A DNA stretch of 64,000 bases, taken from contig DBZL01000028.1 in the NCBI GenBank assembly GCA_002311745.1, positions 1 through 64,000 of the forward strand, in the 5' to 3' direction. Within the stretch, counting starts at the first letter, position 1. Every line of letters starts with the position of its first letter. The DNA comes from Phycisphaerales bacterium UBA1161. GTDB lineage: Bacteria > Planctomycetota > Phycisphaerae > Tepidisphaerales > Tepidisphaeraceae. The notes beneath the pieces are model-generated. The model was given only the letters and a program-made list of their open reading frames with translations. It was not told where the DNA came from and searched no databases. Of this stretch, positions 8,246 through 16,907 are shown in pieces. Made by a program: the position numbers and the translations under genes.

Positions 8246-8830
8246 TCACATGCCGGCGGACTGCACGTCGACCATATGTTTGCTCACGAACCAGACCTGC
8301 GCCTCGTTGGTTCGGATGACGTTGCTGACCAGGATGTCGTTGGTCGCGTCGTCACCTTCGCGGTCGGCCTGAGCGGCCATGGTGCGCGCCTCTTTGAGCA
8401 CGATCTCGTGAGCGTGCAGCAAGCGGCCGATTTGAACCGGCGGCTCTTCGCATCCCTTCGGCGGGAAGGGGATGAGGGTCATCTCCGCCACATCCGACGC
8501 CATGGCGATGCTGACGCCGCCGAGTTGCATAATCCGCTCGGCGATCAAATCCACCAATTCCACCTGCTCGCCGAAGTGCTTATCGAACAACAGGTGCAGC
8601 TGATAGAAGGTTGGGCCGGCCACCTGCCAATGGTGCTTCTTGTACAGGTCGCGCAGCGTCATCGTGTCCGCAAGCAGCTGGTTCAGATTGTCCACCCCTT
8701 CGCGGCGCGCGCTCTCGGCAAGCGCGATGGGCATCGCGACCATGGATCCAAACGCCTGGAATTCCGTGGCTCGCTCTTGCGTGCGCGTCGCCCCGGTGCC
8801 ATTTCCTTTCGTGTTTCTCGACCCTTTCAT
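8246..8830 (-). CDS. dps: Dps-family ferritin-like protein
   Basis: A 194-residue Dps/bacterioferritin-like protein. The KKHHWQVAGPTFYQLH segment at 64-79 and FDKHFGEQVELVD at 82-94 carry the histidine and acidic residues of the inter-subunit ferroxidase site. Such proteins oxidise and store iron and protect DNA from peroxide. A 25-residue Lys/Arg/Thr-rich tail precedes the helix bundle, like DNA-binding tails of other Dps proteins. The ATG at 8830 follows CAGGAGGCG. It heads the dps-peroxiredoxin-oxidoreductase operon. Confidence 0.9.
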   Translation of the reverse strand: MKGSRNTKGNGTGATRTQERATEFQAFGSMVAMPIALAESARREGVDNLNQLLADTMTLRDLYKKHHWQVAGPTFYQLHLLFDKHFGEQVELVDLIAERIMQLGGVSIAMASDVAEMTLIPFPPKGCEEPPVQIGRLLHAHEIVLKEARTMAAQADREGDDATNDILVSNVIRTNEAQVWFVSKHMVDVQSAGM

Positions 8831-9236
8831 ATTCGCCTCCTGAAATACTTGAGCGCGACGGTGATTCGAATGGCATCCCAATCGCGGCCGTTGCCTGCAT
8901 GCTAGGCACCGGTATTCCTTTGTGTAAACGTCGAAAATCGTTGATGCCTTGGGAACGAAGCAGGCTGGGAATTGCTAAGGCCGCAAATGGAGTTTGTCCC
9001 GCAATGGCTGTTGCGCTAATCCCGGAATTTTGTCGCATGAGCAAATTTGTCGCGGTTTCCCGCAATATCGCGGCGATGCGGTCGGCCGAACGCTTGCTCT
9101 TCTCTTGCGGCTAATTTTTGCCAAACGCCACGTTAAGTAACCCACCAGCCCGTCCGATTTGATTTGTAACCAATGTCACTTCACCCGCTGACCGCGGCGG
9201 GGCCGAGCCCGCTGCGCGGCTGGGAAGGGTTGTATT
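8831..9236. promoter_or_regulatory. Divergent intergenic region between dps and ppk2
   Basis: About 400 bases separate the divergently read dps and ppk2 genes, so promoters for both must lie here. Shine-Dalgarno sequences are clear at each end (CAGGAGG before dps; GGGAAGGG at about 9221-9229 before ppk2). I see no convincing -35/-10 pair and no long inverted repeat. Nothing else is recognisable. Confidence 0.5.
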
Positions 9237-10235
9237 ATGAGCGATCCGTTCGCTACCCCAATCCATGATTCTTCCCCATCCGATTCGGACGTTTCGGGCG
9301 ATTCGCTGGCGCAGGCGGGCCTGGAGGTTCTCCAGGGCGCGCTGGCCCCGTCGGCGCCGCAGCCGCAGGCCGCGCCAGAGGAGTCCGGTCTGCACCTCAG
9401 CGGCGAGGAAACCGCCAAGCTCGCGTCGCGCCGCGAATTCATCCGGGCTCTGCGCTCCAAGAACATCAAGGTCAGGCGGATCAAGGAGGCGATCCAATAC
9501 GAGAACGAGCTGGAGCTGCTGCAAATCGAGCTGGTGAAGTTGCAGCGGTGGATTGGGCAGGAGGGCAAGCGGCTGGCGATCATTTTTGAAGGCCGCGACG
9601 CGGCCGGCAAGGGCGGGACCATCCGCCGATTCATCGAGCACCTCAATCCCCGCGCCATGCGGGTCGTGGCGTTGCCCAAGCCGACGGAAGAAGAGCGCGG
9701 CCAGTGGTACTTCCAGCGCTACATGAAGCAACTGCCCAACAAGGGCGAGATCGTCTTCTTCGACCGGAGCTGGTACAACCGCGGCATCGTCGAGCCGGTC
9801 AACGGATTCTGCTCGCGCCAGGAATACGAGCGCTTCATGCAGCAGGTGCCGGAATTCGAGCACATGCTCGTGGAAGACGGCGTGATCCTGGTCAAGTTCT
9901 GGTTTTCCATCTCGCGACAGCAGCAACTGGCCCGTTTCAAATCGCGGGAGAACAACCCGCTGAAGCAGTGGAAGCTCAGCCCGCTGGACGGCAAGGCGCA
10001 GGAGCTTTGGGACGCCTACTCCAGGCACAAGGAACTGGTTTTCAGCCGCACCCACACCAGCTACAGCCCGTGGATCATCGTCAAGGCCAACAACAAGAAG
10101 CTCGCCCGCCTGGAAAGCATCCGCTACCTGTTGGCGCTGATCGACTACGACGGCAAAGACAAGACCGGCGTGTCGCTGCTGCCCGATCCCAACATCGTGA
10201 CGCGTTTTCACCGCAACGCGGTGAAGATCGACTGA
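9237..10235 (+). CDS. ppk2: Polyphosphate kinase 2
   Basis: A 332-residue class I PPK2, which transfers phosphate between polyphosphate and nucleotides, usually making NTP from NDP. Walker A is GRDAAGKGG (119-127) and Walker B is FFDRSWYNR (174-182). A lid-type segment rich in K/R follows near 235-255. Residues 1-60 are a low-complexity Ser/Pro/Ala extension. The ATG at 9237 has GGGAAGGG upstream. The gene is monocistronic and followed by a repeat-rich spacer. Confidence 0.93.
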   Translation: MSDPFATPIHDSSPSDSDVSGDSLAQAGLEVLQGALAPSAPQPQAAPEESGLHLSGEETAKLASRREFIRALRSKNIKVRRIKEAIQYENELELLQIELVKLQRWIGQEGKRLAIIFEGRDAAGKGGTIRRFIEHLNPRAMRVVALPKPTEEERGQWYFQRYMKQLPNKGEIVFFDRSWYNRGIVEPVNGFCSRQEYERFMQQVPEFEHMLVEDGVILVKFWFSISRQQQLARFKSRENNPLKQWKLSPLDGKAQELWDAYSRHKELVFSRTHTSYSPWIIVKANNKKLARLESIRYLLALIDYDGKDKTGVSLLPDPNIVTRFHRNAVKID

Positions 10236-10378
10236 TTCCAACCCGCTCTGCGCCCGCCCGCTCGGGCCAAATCCCGGCTGTCACGCCAAGCGTGATTCAA
10301 CCGATTCGCCAAAATTCCCCCGCGACCGGCACGCATTGCCTTTGCACCTTCCGCTTGCTCGCGCAGCGCCCCTTTTCT

Positions 10379-10404
10379 CCCTCCCCCGGTACGCCGGGGG
10401 AGGG
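10379..10404. repeat. REP-like palindrome (CCCTCCCCC type)
   Basis: A perfect 11-bp stem CCCTCCCCCGG/CCGGGGGAGGG around TACG. It belongs to the same family as 10481-10506, 34864-34893 and 61527-61555: a palindrome starting CCCTC and ending GAGGG, usually followed by a GGGTGAGGG tail. It lies downstream of ppk2 and could act as a terminator or mRNA end stabiliser. Confidence 0.7.
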
Positions 10405-10420
10405 CGCGGGTGGGGGTCTC

Positions 10421-10592
10421 CATTGCTCTACTGATCTACTGCTCGACTGCTCTACTGCTCTCGCGCAGCGTGCCCATTTTCCCTCGCCCTGTACACAGGG
10501 AGAGGGCCAAGGGTGAGGGTTCTTGCTCCATCCCGCCATTGCTCTACTGATCTACTGCTCGACTGCTCCACTGCTCTCGCGCAGCGTGCCCC
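10421..10592. repeat. Duplicated 55-bp segment of octamer ladders
   Basis: Two near-identical copies (about 10421-10476 and 10537-10592). Each contains 8-mers in register: CTCTACTG, ATCTACTG, CTCGACTG, CTCTACTG (CTCCACTG in copy two), then CTCTCGCGCAGCGTGCCC. A CCCTC...GAGGG palindrome (10481-10506) lies between them. Further on are CATTCGT repeats (10630-10656) and TTTCTAC/TTTCAAC heptamers (10687-10714). The whole stretch 10236-10901 shows no plausible gene. Confidence 0.75.
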
Positions 10593-10901
10593 GTCTCCCC
10601 GTCTCCTTGTCTGCCATCTTCTAGTGGGGCATTCGTCATTCGTCATTCGTCATTCGAATTTCGCCGCTCCCCCTCTCCCCGTCTCCTTTCTACTTTCAAC
10701 TTTCTACTTTCTCGCGCAGCGCGGCCCGCTTGTCCGACCTCGACGCAGGCACCGCCCCCTCTGCGGATTCCGCCCACGCATCCCCGTCGCGCCCCTTTTT
10801 GGCGGACTACCGGCAGATGCCACCTCCTCCAAAAAGCACCAGTGCCCCCTTCCCGCTTCAAATCCAGGTGTTCGTCGGCACGATTTACCCCCTAGTCCTG
10901 G

Positions 10902-12962
10902 TTACCCCCAGGCCCAGTCCCGTGTGCACCAGCACGAAACGCCGACGGCGTTGACCGCGCGCACGGCATAGAAAAAGCCGCCGGACCACGGATTGCTCAC
11001 ACCTTGGAAGGTGTCCAACCAACTCGTGGCATTCGCCGGCAGCGTCGCGACAATCGACCACACGCCGGTGCGCGTGTCCTGCCGCTCGATTTGGATTGAC
11101 GTGGCATTCGTCGCGGTGTTTTGCCACTTCAACTGCACCGCCGAGTAGTTATTAACGCTCCTGGCCGTGAGATTCACGGGCGCTGTCGGCAGTGTCCCGA
11201 CCGGCACTACAGCCGGCGCGATCACCTTGATCATTACAGCTGCCGCGGCAGACGAGGCCGACCCGTCCGTTGCGATGTACGTGAAGCTGTCGGTGCCGAC
11301 GTAGCCGCTACCCGGCGTGTAGACAAACGATCCGCTGCTATTCAGCGTCAGCACTCCGTGTGTCGGGCCGCTCACCAGGTTCGCCGACAAGCTCAGGCCG
11401 TTCGGATCCGTATCGTTGGCCAGGACGCCCGGACAGGAGACGCTCATCGTCCGGTTTTCATGGGCGGTGTACGTGTGAGCGTTAGCCGTCGGTGCTTGAG
11501 GCGGCGTCGGCGTTGGCGCCGGCGTTGGTGTCGCCGTTGGTGCTGGCGTTGGCGTTGGTGTCGGCGTTGGTGTCGGCGCTGGTGCCGGCGTTGGTGTCGG
11601 CGTTGGCGCCGGCGTCGGCGTTGGTGTCGGCGTTGGTGCTGGCGTTGGCGTCGGCGTTGGCGTCGGCGTTGGTACCGGCGCCGGCGTACCTTGATACTGG
11701 ATGGCGCCGATGTCGTAGCGGCCGCTGGTCGGACGGCCGTTGCCGTAATAGTCTGTCGCCGGTGCATCGGTCGCCGTACCGGTGCCGATCATCGGACTGC
11801 CGGCAGCAAGAGTCAGATTACCGGCTGACGCGTTGACAAAGTCCGTGCTCAAGGCGCTGCCGATGTAAATCGAATGCGTGTCGAAGCCCTCGGCTTGCCA
11901 TGCCGAGAAGCTGATGTTGCTCGTGTAGCCGTTTCCGGTCGGGTCGATTCCGGCGGCCCCGAAAGCGTTGTAATCGCTCACGAGACCGGCCTGGCTCGAG
12001 CCGTCTATCTCCAGCGACATTTCGGCCGCCGAAAGCACGTTGCCGATGATCGTGGTGTTGATCGCCCCGTCGATCGCCTGCACCGCCGCCCAGCCGCTGG
12101 CGCCGTTGCCGTTCACGACGATGGTGTTGTCGATGATCTTGTCGCCGCTGCTGGGGCCGTCGCCGTTGATCTGGTAAAGGGCGATCCCGTTCCGCTGCGC
12201 GTTGTAGATCAGGTTGTTCTCAATCACGCTATTCTGCACGCCATCGAAATTGATCGAGGCCCCTTGACCCTCGGCATTGTTGTACATCGTGTTGCCCGTG
12301 ATCAGGATCCCGGTGGCAATGCCGGCTCCGCCCTGGGTGACGTCGGCGTTGACCTCGATGCCGCAGCCGCGATTGTTGAACAGCGTGTTGTCCGAGATCG
12401 TGTCGTTCGTGGGCGAGTTGCCGACGTAGATGCCGTGCTGCACCTGGGTTCCCGAGATCGTGTTGCCGGTGATCAGGGAATTGCTGACGAAACCCACCAG
12501 GATGCCCCAGCAGTCGGCTCCGGTGATCGTATTATTTTCCAGCACCAGACCCTGCACGTTGTCGCCCGCGTAGCCGCCTCCCCAGATTCCCGCCCGGCTG
12601 GCGGTTGATCCGTCGATCGGCAAATCAAATCCGTTCAGCGTCACGTAGCTGCATCCGCTGATGTCGATTTCGCCGTTGAGATCGGCCGGCGCGCCATTGA
12701 CGACGGTTCCCGCCGCGGCGTTGAAGGTGATCGGCGAAGATGACGTTCCGCTGGTGGAGAGTTGGAATCCGGCGTAGTTGCCGGCGGCCACGTTCACCAC
12801 GTCGCCCGCTTTGACCACGTTGGCCGCCGCTTGCAGGGTGGTGAAGTTTCCGCCCGCGCCGACGGTGTATGTGCTCAGCAGTTGCCGGCCTTCCATCGCT
12901 TCCAGGACCGCCTTGCTCGTCATCCGGGCCGACGATCGCCGTTGGTTCTTGGATCGAATCAT
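10902..12962 (-). CDS. Secreted right-handed beta-helix protein with Thr-Pro linker
   Basis: A 686-residue exported protein. The N-terminus has [11 protein letters not shown] at 20-30, resembling the planctomycete LExRxLLS signature of cell-surface proteins. Residues about 35-400 are a parallel beta-helix with repeated NNTI/GNTI/DNTL turns, as in polysaccharide-active or adhesive proteins. A Thr-Pro/Ala-Pro linker of about 65 residues follows (encoded 11505-11690). A cadherin-like repeat (LANDTDPNG, then [16 protein letters not shown]) and a fibronectin-III-like domain end the protein. The last residues ([10 protein letters not shown]) look unlike a normal FN3 strand, so the end may be frameshifted. 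Substrate unknown; it stands alone between repeat-rich spacers. Confidence 0.83.
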   Translation of the reverse strand: MIRSKNQRRSSARMTSKAVLEAMEGRQLLSTYTVGAGGNFTTLQAAANVVKAGDVVNVAAGNYAGFQLSTSGTSSSPITFNAAAGTVVNGAPADLNGEIDISGCSYVTLNGFDLPIDGSTASRAGIWGGGYAGDNVQGLVLENNTITGADCWGILVGFVSNSLITGNTISGTQVQHGIYVGNSPTNDTISDNTLFNNRGCGIEVNADVTQGGAGIATGILITGNTMYNNAEGQGASINFDGVQNSVIENNLIYNAQRNGIALYQINGDGPSSGDKIIDNTIVVNGNGASGWAAVQAIDGAINTTIIGNVLSAAEMSLEIDGSSQAGLVSDYNAFGAAGIDPTGNGYTSNISFSAWQAEGFDTHSIYIGSALSTDFVNASAGNLTLAAGSPMIGTGTATDAPATDYYGNGRPTSGRYDIGAIQYQGTPAPVPTPTPTPTPTPAPTPTPTPTPAPTPTPTPAPAPTPTPTPTPTPAPTATPTPAPTPTPPQAPTANAHTYTAHENRTMSVSCPGVLANDTDPNGLSLSANLVSGPTHGVLTLNSSGSFVYTPGSGYVGTDSFTYIATDGSASSAAAAVMIKVIAPAVVPVGTLPTAPVNLTARSVNNYSAVQLKWQNTATNATSIQIERQDTRTGVWSIVATLPANATSWLDTFQGVSNPWSGGFFYAVRAVNAVGVSCWCTRDWAWG

Positions 12963-13598
12963 TGCAACCTCCGATGATTAGCGCGATTGCCGCAGCCACA
13001 ACACAAAATGTGACGGCGGACAACGCGCAGGGAGCCCACGTTCTGGCCGGCGCGACGGTCACAAACTGCCGCACCGAAATTGGTGTGAGTAAAAACCCCT
13101 CACCAAGTAGGGAACGCTTGGCGTCGCGATGCTTGGCGTTGAAAACGCTCCGCGTTAGAACGCCCCGCCATCGCACGCCGCGCCTAAAAGCGCGTCGCGT
13201 TCTTGCGTGATCGCCGCAATCTCGCGAAAGGCTTGGCCCTCCGCAGCGGCGACGGAATCGTGAGACGCTTCAGCGATACCCCCACTCCCATTCGTTCGGA
13301 CGTGCACTGAAGCTACTTAACACTGTGTACGTCGAGCGCGCGCTTGCAACAAAAGAATCCGCATTACGTAACAATTTTTCGCGCGTGACGATCGTGCGGT
13401 TTCCCCCGCATTCATCGGTACAAAACTCTTTCAGAGCTGTTACATAGACGTTATTAGTTTCAGACGGACACGGCGTCATCTCCTTTGCAATAAATAGTTC
13501 AGATTGCATGCGCGTGGCGGCAGTCATCCTCCGCACATCTTCACAGCCAGAGCAAACGGCTTCACGATTTCAGCGTGAGTCCCGCTCGGAAATATGAG

Positions 13599-13846
13599 TT
13601 AAGGGCCGTCGCCGTGGTCCCGGATCGCGTGATGCCCGCCGCGGCAAGGCTCGCCCCGGCGAGACCGAGGAGCAGGTCTTCGTCGCCGCCGAGAAATCCT
13701 ACATCAACGCCATGGACGCGATTACGGATGACATCACGCACGGCAAGGTTGCCGACGCCGGCGAACTCCAAATGCGCGTAGACGGCGCGGTGATAGGCGT
13801 AGCCATGGAGTATTCCGTTTTCAGCGCCGACTTCGGCCCAAAATAG
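13599..13846 (+). pseudogene. Protein-like open stretch without a start codon
   Basis: The frame ending at the TAG of 13844-13846 reads as a plausible protein C-terminus (for example EEQVFVAAEKSYINAMD and VDGAVIGVAMEYSVFS) but is closed upstream by a stop at about 13595 and has no start at a suitable place. I do not recognise the family. It may be the remnant of an accessory gene. The surrounding region 12963-14115 otherwise holds only repeats and no convincing complete gene. Confidence 0.35.
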
Positions 13847-13863
13847 CACCGCCCGATTCGCCC

Positions 13864-13919
13864 ATCTCCCTGTCTCCCGGTCTCCCCGTCTCCTTGTCTC
13901 CCGGTCTCCCCGTCTCCCC
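13864..13919. repeat. Octamer ladder GTCTCCCS
   Basis: Seven consecutive 8-mers in perfect register: ATCTCCCT, GTCTCCCG, GTCTCCCC, GTCTCCTT, GTCTCCCG, GTCTCCCC, GTCTCCCC. Shorter runs of the same unit occur at about 10594-10615 and, reverse-complemented, at about 29577-29594. It has the same design as the other ladder repeats in this window. Confidence 0.75.
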
Positions 13920-13953
13920 CTCTTCCCCCCTCCCCGCCGACAACGCGGCGGCC

Positions 13954-13974
13954 TCAACCGTCCTTCACAGCCCC
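13954..13974. repeat. Left copy of 21-bp inverted repeat flanking the AbiJ cluster
   Basis: TCAACCGTCCTTCACAGCCCC is here split as TCAACCGTCC plus TTCACAGCCCC. Its reverse complement occurs at 17076-17096 with 20 of 21 positions identical, and weaker similarity continues outward. The two copies enclose the four genes of the putative defence cluster. Confidence 0.7.
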
Positions 13975-14115
13975 GATTGTCCGACCTCTGCACTACCTCA
14001 AAGAGGAAGGCGTATAGGCTGCCCTTTCGCGCTTTAAAACACGCGGGAGCGCATTAACTGGCAAGATCCGGAAGCCAGAGTACAATCTCGTTGGACCTAC
14101 ACTTGAGACCGCTTC

Positions 14116-14643
14116 ATGGCCAGCACGTATGCGTTTTTTGAACATCCTGGGCCGCTGTACAACTTTTTGAGCCTAGCGTTTTGCTGCTTAGGCGTAGCCC
14201 TGGGCATTTGCGCCCTCGTATTCGCGTACGTGCAGATTGCAAAGACATTGACCGCCGCGAAGGCGGCCCGGGACGCCGCTTTAAGCACCGCTAAGAAGTT
14301 CGGACAGCTTAACGCCTTGATCGAAGTGCAACGGCTGGCAGCCCTCGCTGGAGAAGCAGTCATCCTGATGCGTTCAAACGATTTTATCGCTGCTGCAATT
14401 CGAGCCCATGACCTACGTATGGGAATATCTCAATTCCGCCAGTCAGCCGGCGCGAACGAACTGGGTAATCCTGGGCAGTGGCAACCGATGATTATGGACC
14501 TTGCGACAGTCGAGAGGGATTTACGGACCCACAATCCCAGCGGAGGGAATAAGGTTATTGTCAAATGCGCGGATTGTCTCGGGAAGCTGCATGAAGACCT
14601 CCACGCAATGGCCGGTATCGCAGGTCGAGTTACAGGAGAATGA
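14116..14643 (+). CDS. Hypothetical membrane-anchored protein, first gene of defence-like cluster
   Basis: 175 residues, family not recognised. Residues 15-42 form one strong transmembrane helix (NFLSLAFCCLGVALGICALV). It is followed by a short Ala-rich coiled-coil-like helix at 45-75, then a soluble helical domain. The stop overlaps the start of the next gene (ATGA), so the two are translationally coupled. Base composition is lower in GC than neighbouring housekeeping genes, as in the whole 14.1-16.9 kb block, consistent with transfer. Confidence 0.62.
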   Translation: MASTYAFFEHPGPLYNFLSLAFCCLGVALGICALVFAYVQIAKTLTAAKAARDAALSTAKKFGQLNALIEVQRLAALAGEAVILMRSNDFIAAAIRAHDLRMGISQFRQSAGANELGNPGQWQPMIMDLATVERDLRTHNPSGGNKVIVKCADCLGKLHEDLHAMAGIAGRVTGE

Positions 14644-15020
14644 CAATGTCAGTTCCCACGAGACTGAACGAACTATGCCAATTATTGATCGCTGGCACAA
14701 AAAATGACAGTATTCGCTGGACACCTTTGAAATCCGGTGTACACACTGCCGTTGTTGGCGAGGCGAACTTCATCGTCAAGGGAAGCGGCAGCGGGGACGA
14801 AGGCCTAACTGGCGTCGAGCTGCGCGTCTTAAATGACGCTGGCGACCAGATCGACCTTGCGTCAGTTGATCGCGACAATCCAGATGATTACGACATGAAA
14901 CCACTGGATGAGCTCTATGATGTACTCACGGACCAAGAGGACAGAATGGCGCAGGCGAGACTAACGCCGATCCTAGAAAGCCTGCGAAAGCAGGTCATGA
15001 CGCGACCGCCGAAACGGTAA
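14640..15020 (+). CDS. Small hypothetical protein coupled to the membrane protein
   Basis: 126 residues. The first half is beta-rich (KNDSIRWTPLKSG, AVVGEANFIVKG, ELRVLNDAGDQIDL) and the second half is a helix with LDELYDVLTDQEDRM. The layout resembles small proteins seen beside defence genes, but I cannot name a family. ATG at 14640 overlaps the previous stop; ATG at 14646 is an equally good in-frame start, with AGGAG just upstream. Confidence 0.6.
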   Translation: MTMSVPTRLNELCQLLIAGTKNDSIRWTPLKSGVHTAVVGEANFIVKGSGSGDEGLTGVELRVLNDAGDQIDLASVDRDNPDDYDMKPLDELYDVLTDQEDRMAQARLTPILESLRKQVMTRPPKR

Positions 15021-15252
15021 ATGGGTATGGAAGCGGGACCTGAGCGCGGTTCTCTTTGGGTCATGAAATCGACGGAAGCACCGCTGAAGCTACCGAATAG
15101 AACCGCGAGGTCGCGCAAGGTGCTGGCGTGCCAGTTTCATCGGCTGGGCAATGAGTTGAGAACAACGCACAATGGCGGAGCCGGGTCAGGCAGAAGCGGA
15201 CAGACTGCCTTTACCGGATTAGAAAGACTGCCCGATCGCTGATGGCGAAAAG

Positions 15253-15867
15253 ATGAGACCCGAAATTGAGGCTTCTTGGGAAAAGCTCCTTAATCCGGAT
15301 TCGCTCAAGCAACAGTTGCTAGCCGGCGGGATCTATCTTGCGGCTTACGAGATGTTCAAGCGATCTTTGGTTAGGCGGCCGCGCGATTTCTTTTGGTCGG
15401 GACTCGCCAATGGGAAGGACGTCGTCGATCCGAAATATCAGATTGAAGTGGTGTCACTCGACAAGAAGCATATATATCATGCTTCAGCCCTATGGTGGGA
15501 GAGGCAAGGCGTGCTCACAGCGGACGATGTCTTGCTTACTGAAACAATTCGCGAGCACCGAGACGAGATTGCTCACGATATACCGCGATTCCTTGGCACG
15601 GCAGACGGAGTTATACGCTTGGACCTGCTTAGCGGGATCTTGGCCACCCTGTCGAAAATCGATAAGTGGTGGATTCAGCAGGTCGAAATTCCCGCTAATC
15701 CAGATTTCGACGGGATTACCGAGGAAGAACTCGATGGCGCCGCCAGTTTGAGCATGGTCTTTTTGTCCATCATGATTCCAATCGCCTCGGGCGACGATAG
15801 CGGCCTCAGAGAAATCTATAGGCTGTGGAAGGAAAGAAAGACGGCGAATGGACAGCGGACCTCATAG
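15253..15867 (+). CDS. HEPN-like hypothetical protein
   Basis: A 204-residue all-helical protein. HRDEIAHDIPRFL at about 101-113 contains R-x4-H, the catalytic motif of HEPN ribonucleases, in the typical RxEIAH context. Many HEPN proteins are toxins or effectors of abortive infection. The rest is not recognisable. It lies between a coupled membrane-protein pair and an AbiJ-like protein, both on the same strand. HEPN assignment is by motif only. Confidence 0.6.
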   Translation: MRPEIEASWEKLLNPDSLKQQLLAGGIYLAAYEMFKRSLVRRPRDFFWSGLANGKDVVDPKYQIEVVSLDKKHIYHASALWWERQGVLTADDVLLTETIREHRDEIAHDIPRFLGTADGVIRLDLLSGILATLSKIDKWWIQQVEIPANPDFDGITEEELDGAASLSMVFLSIMIPIASGDDSGLREIYRLWKERKTANGQRTS

Positions 15868-15980
15868 GGTCAGGAGTGATTGATTTTCCGATGTACTTGT
15901 TCGTAGGCTCCCGGCCCGTATGAATTTCCCGAATTACAGATGAGATCTGAACCGCTGGCCAATCTCGGCTAAACCAAGGC

Positions 15981-16907
15981 ATGGAAACTCGCAACGAAAA
16001 TATTCATTGCCGCATTTCCGAAGTCACGCGGCGCGCGATCTTTGACCGCATCGCGCTCGAACAGTTGCCCTGGTGGGGCCGACTTTCGGACTCCGCCTTT
16101 CTTTCGCGTTTGTACAATCTTGAGCAAATGGCCTCTACCGACTATCGCTTTCGCGATGCCGCTGGCGACATCCGGCAGCATCGAGAGCAGAACTTGGATT
16201 GGGAACTAGATTGGATTTTTAGCGATGGCAGATTTGATCTGCTTCACTGCTCGGATGAGCAATTGCTACGCTTCTTGTGTGAGACGATCCATCCCGTCGT
16301 GCAGTCAGATGAGGAGAACGTCGCGAAGCTCCTGGACATATTCAATAGCGAACTTGCTCATGATGGATATATGATCGCGGAGACAACCCGAATTTCCGGG
16401 CGTCCAGTATTTGCTGCGCGAGAAATCGTGGCACCAATTCCCGCACTGAGGGCCGCAAAGCAGATTGGGCAGGCATTGACTGCCGAGTATCTCAGTCAGC
16501 AGATTACGAGAATGGAAACCGCAATCCACAGCGATCCTGCGCTCGCAATTGGCACTGCAAAGGAACTGATCGAGACCTGCTGCAAAACCGTTCTTCGTGA
16601 GAGGAACAAAGTTGCCGACGAGTCGTGGGATTTGCCCAAGCTTGTGCGAATGACTTTGGAGGAATTGCAGCTGGTCCCCGATAAAGTGCCGAAGGCAATC
16701 GAGGCTGCGGAATCGGTCCGCAGGACATTAGGCAACCTTGCGCAAGTCGCTCAAGGATCAGCAGAACTGCGGAACCTTTACGGTACTGGACACGGTAAGG
16801 ACGCTGCTATGCCGATCCCGCCTTCACATTACGCTCGGTTGGCGGTCGGAGCGGCGTCAACACTGGTGGTCTTTTTATTTGAGGTACATGGCTTGTCCAA
16901 AATATGA
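15981..16907 (+). CDS. Abortive infection protein, AbiJ-type N-terminus with Abi_C (HEPN) C-terminus
   Basis: A 308-residue protein in two parts. Residues about 10-145 match the AbiJ N-terminal domain type: ISEVTRRAIFD, WWGRLSD, FLSRLYNLEQM, STDYRFRDAAGDI, FLCETIHPVV. Residues about 165-305 match the Abi_C domain: AIGTAKELIETCCKTVL and ELRNLYGTGHGKD, the last holding the R-x6-H HEPN site, then HYARLAVGAASTLVVFL. Such proteins sense phage infection and act as toxic RNases. The upstream HEPN-like gene ends 113 bases before it. The right copy of a 21-bp inverted repeat lies 169 bases downstream. Confidence 0.82.
   Translation: METRNENIHCRISEVTRRAIFDRIALEQLPWWGRLSDSAFLSRLYNLEQMASTDYRFRDAAGDIRQHREQNLDWELDWIFSDGRFDLLHCSDEQLLRFLCETIHPVVQSDEENVAKLLDIFNSELAHDGYMIAETTRISGRPVFAAREIVAPIPALRAAKQIGQALTAEYLSQQITRMETAIHSDPALAIGTAKELIETCCKTVLRERNKVADESWDLPKLVRMTLEELQLVPDKVPKAIEAAESVRRTLGNLAQVAQGSAELRNLYGTGHGKDAAMPIPPSHYARLAVGAASTLVVFLFEVHGLSKI

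Noticed and set aside
9111..10241. Long minus-strand open frame opposite ppk2
   Set aside because: PPK2 with intact Walker motifs occupies the plus strand; the opposite frame has no recognisable feature.
10421..10592. CRISPR-like direct repeats
   Set aside because: Only two copies, with non-spacer-like intervening sequence and no cas genes. The internal structure is an octamer ladder.
13270..13536. An 88-codon minus-strand frame
   Set aside because: Amino-acid pattern lacks any domain or ribosome-binding site, and it lies in a repeat-rich spacer; I could not support it as a gene.
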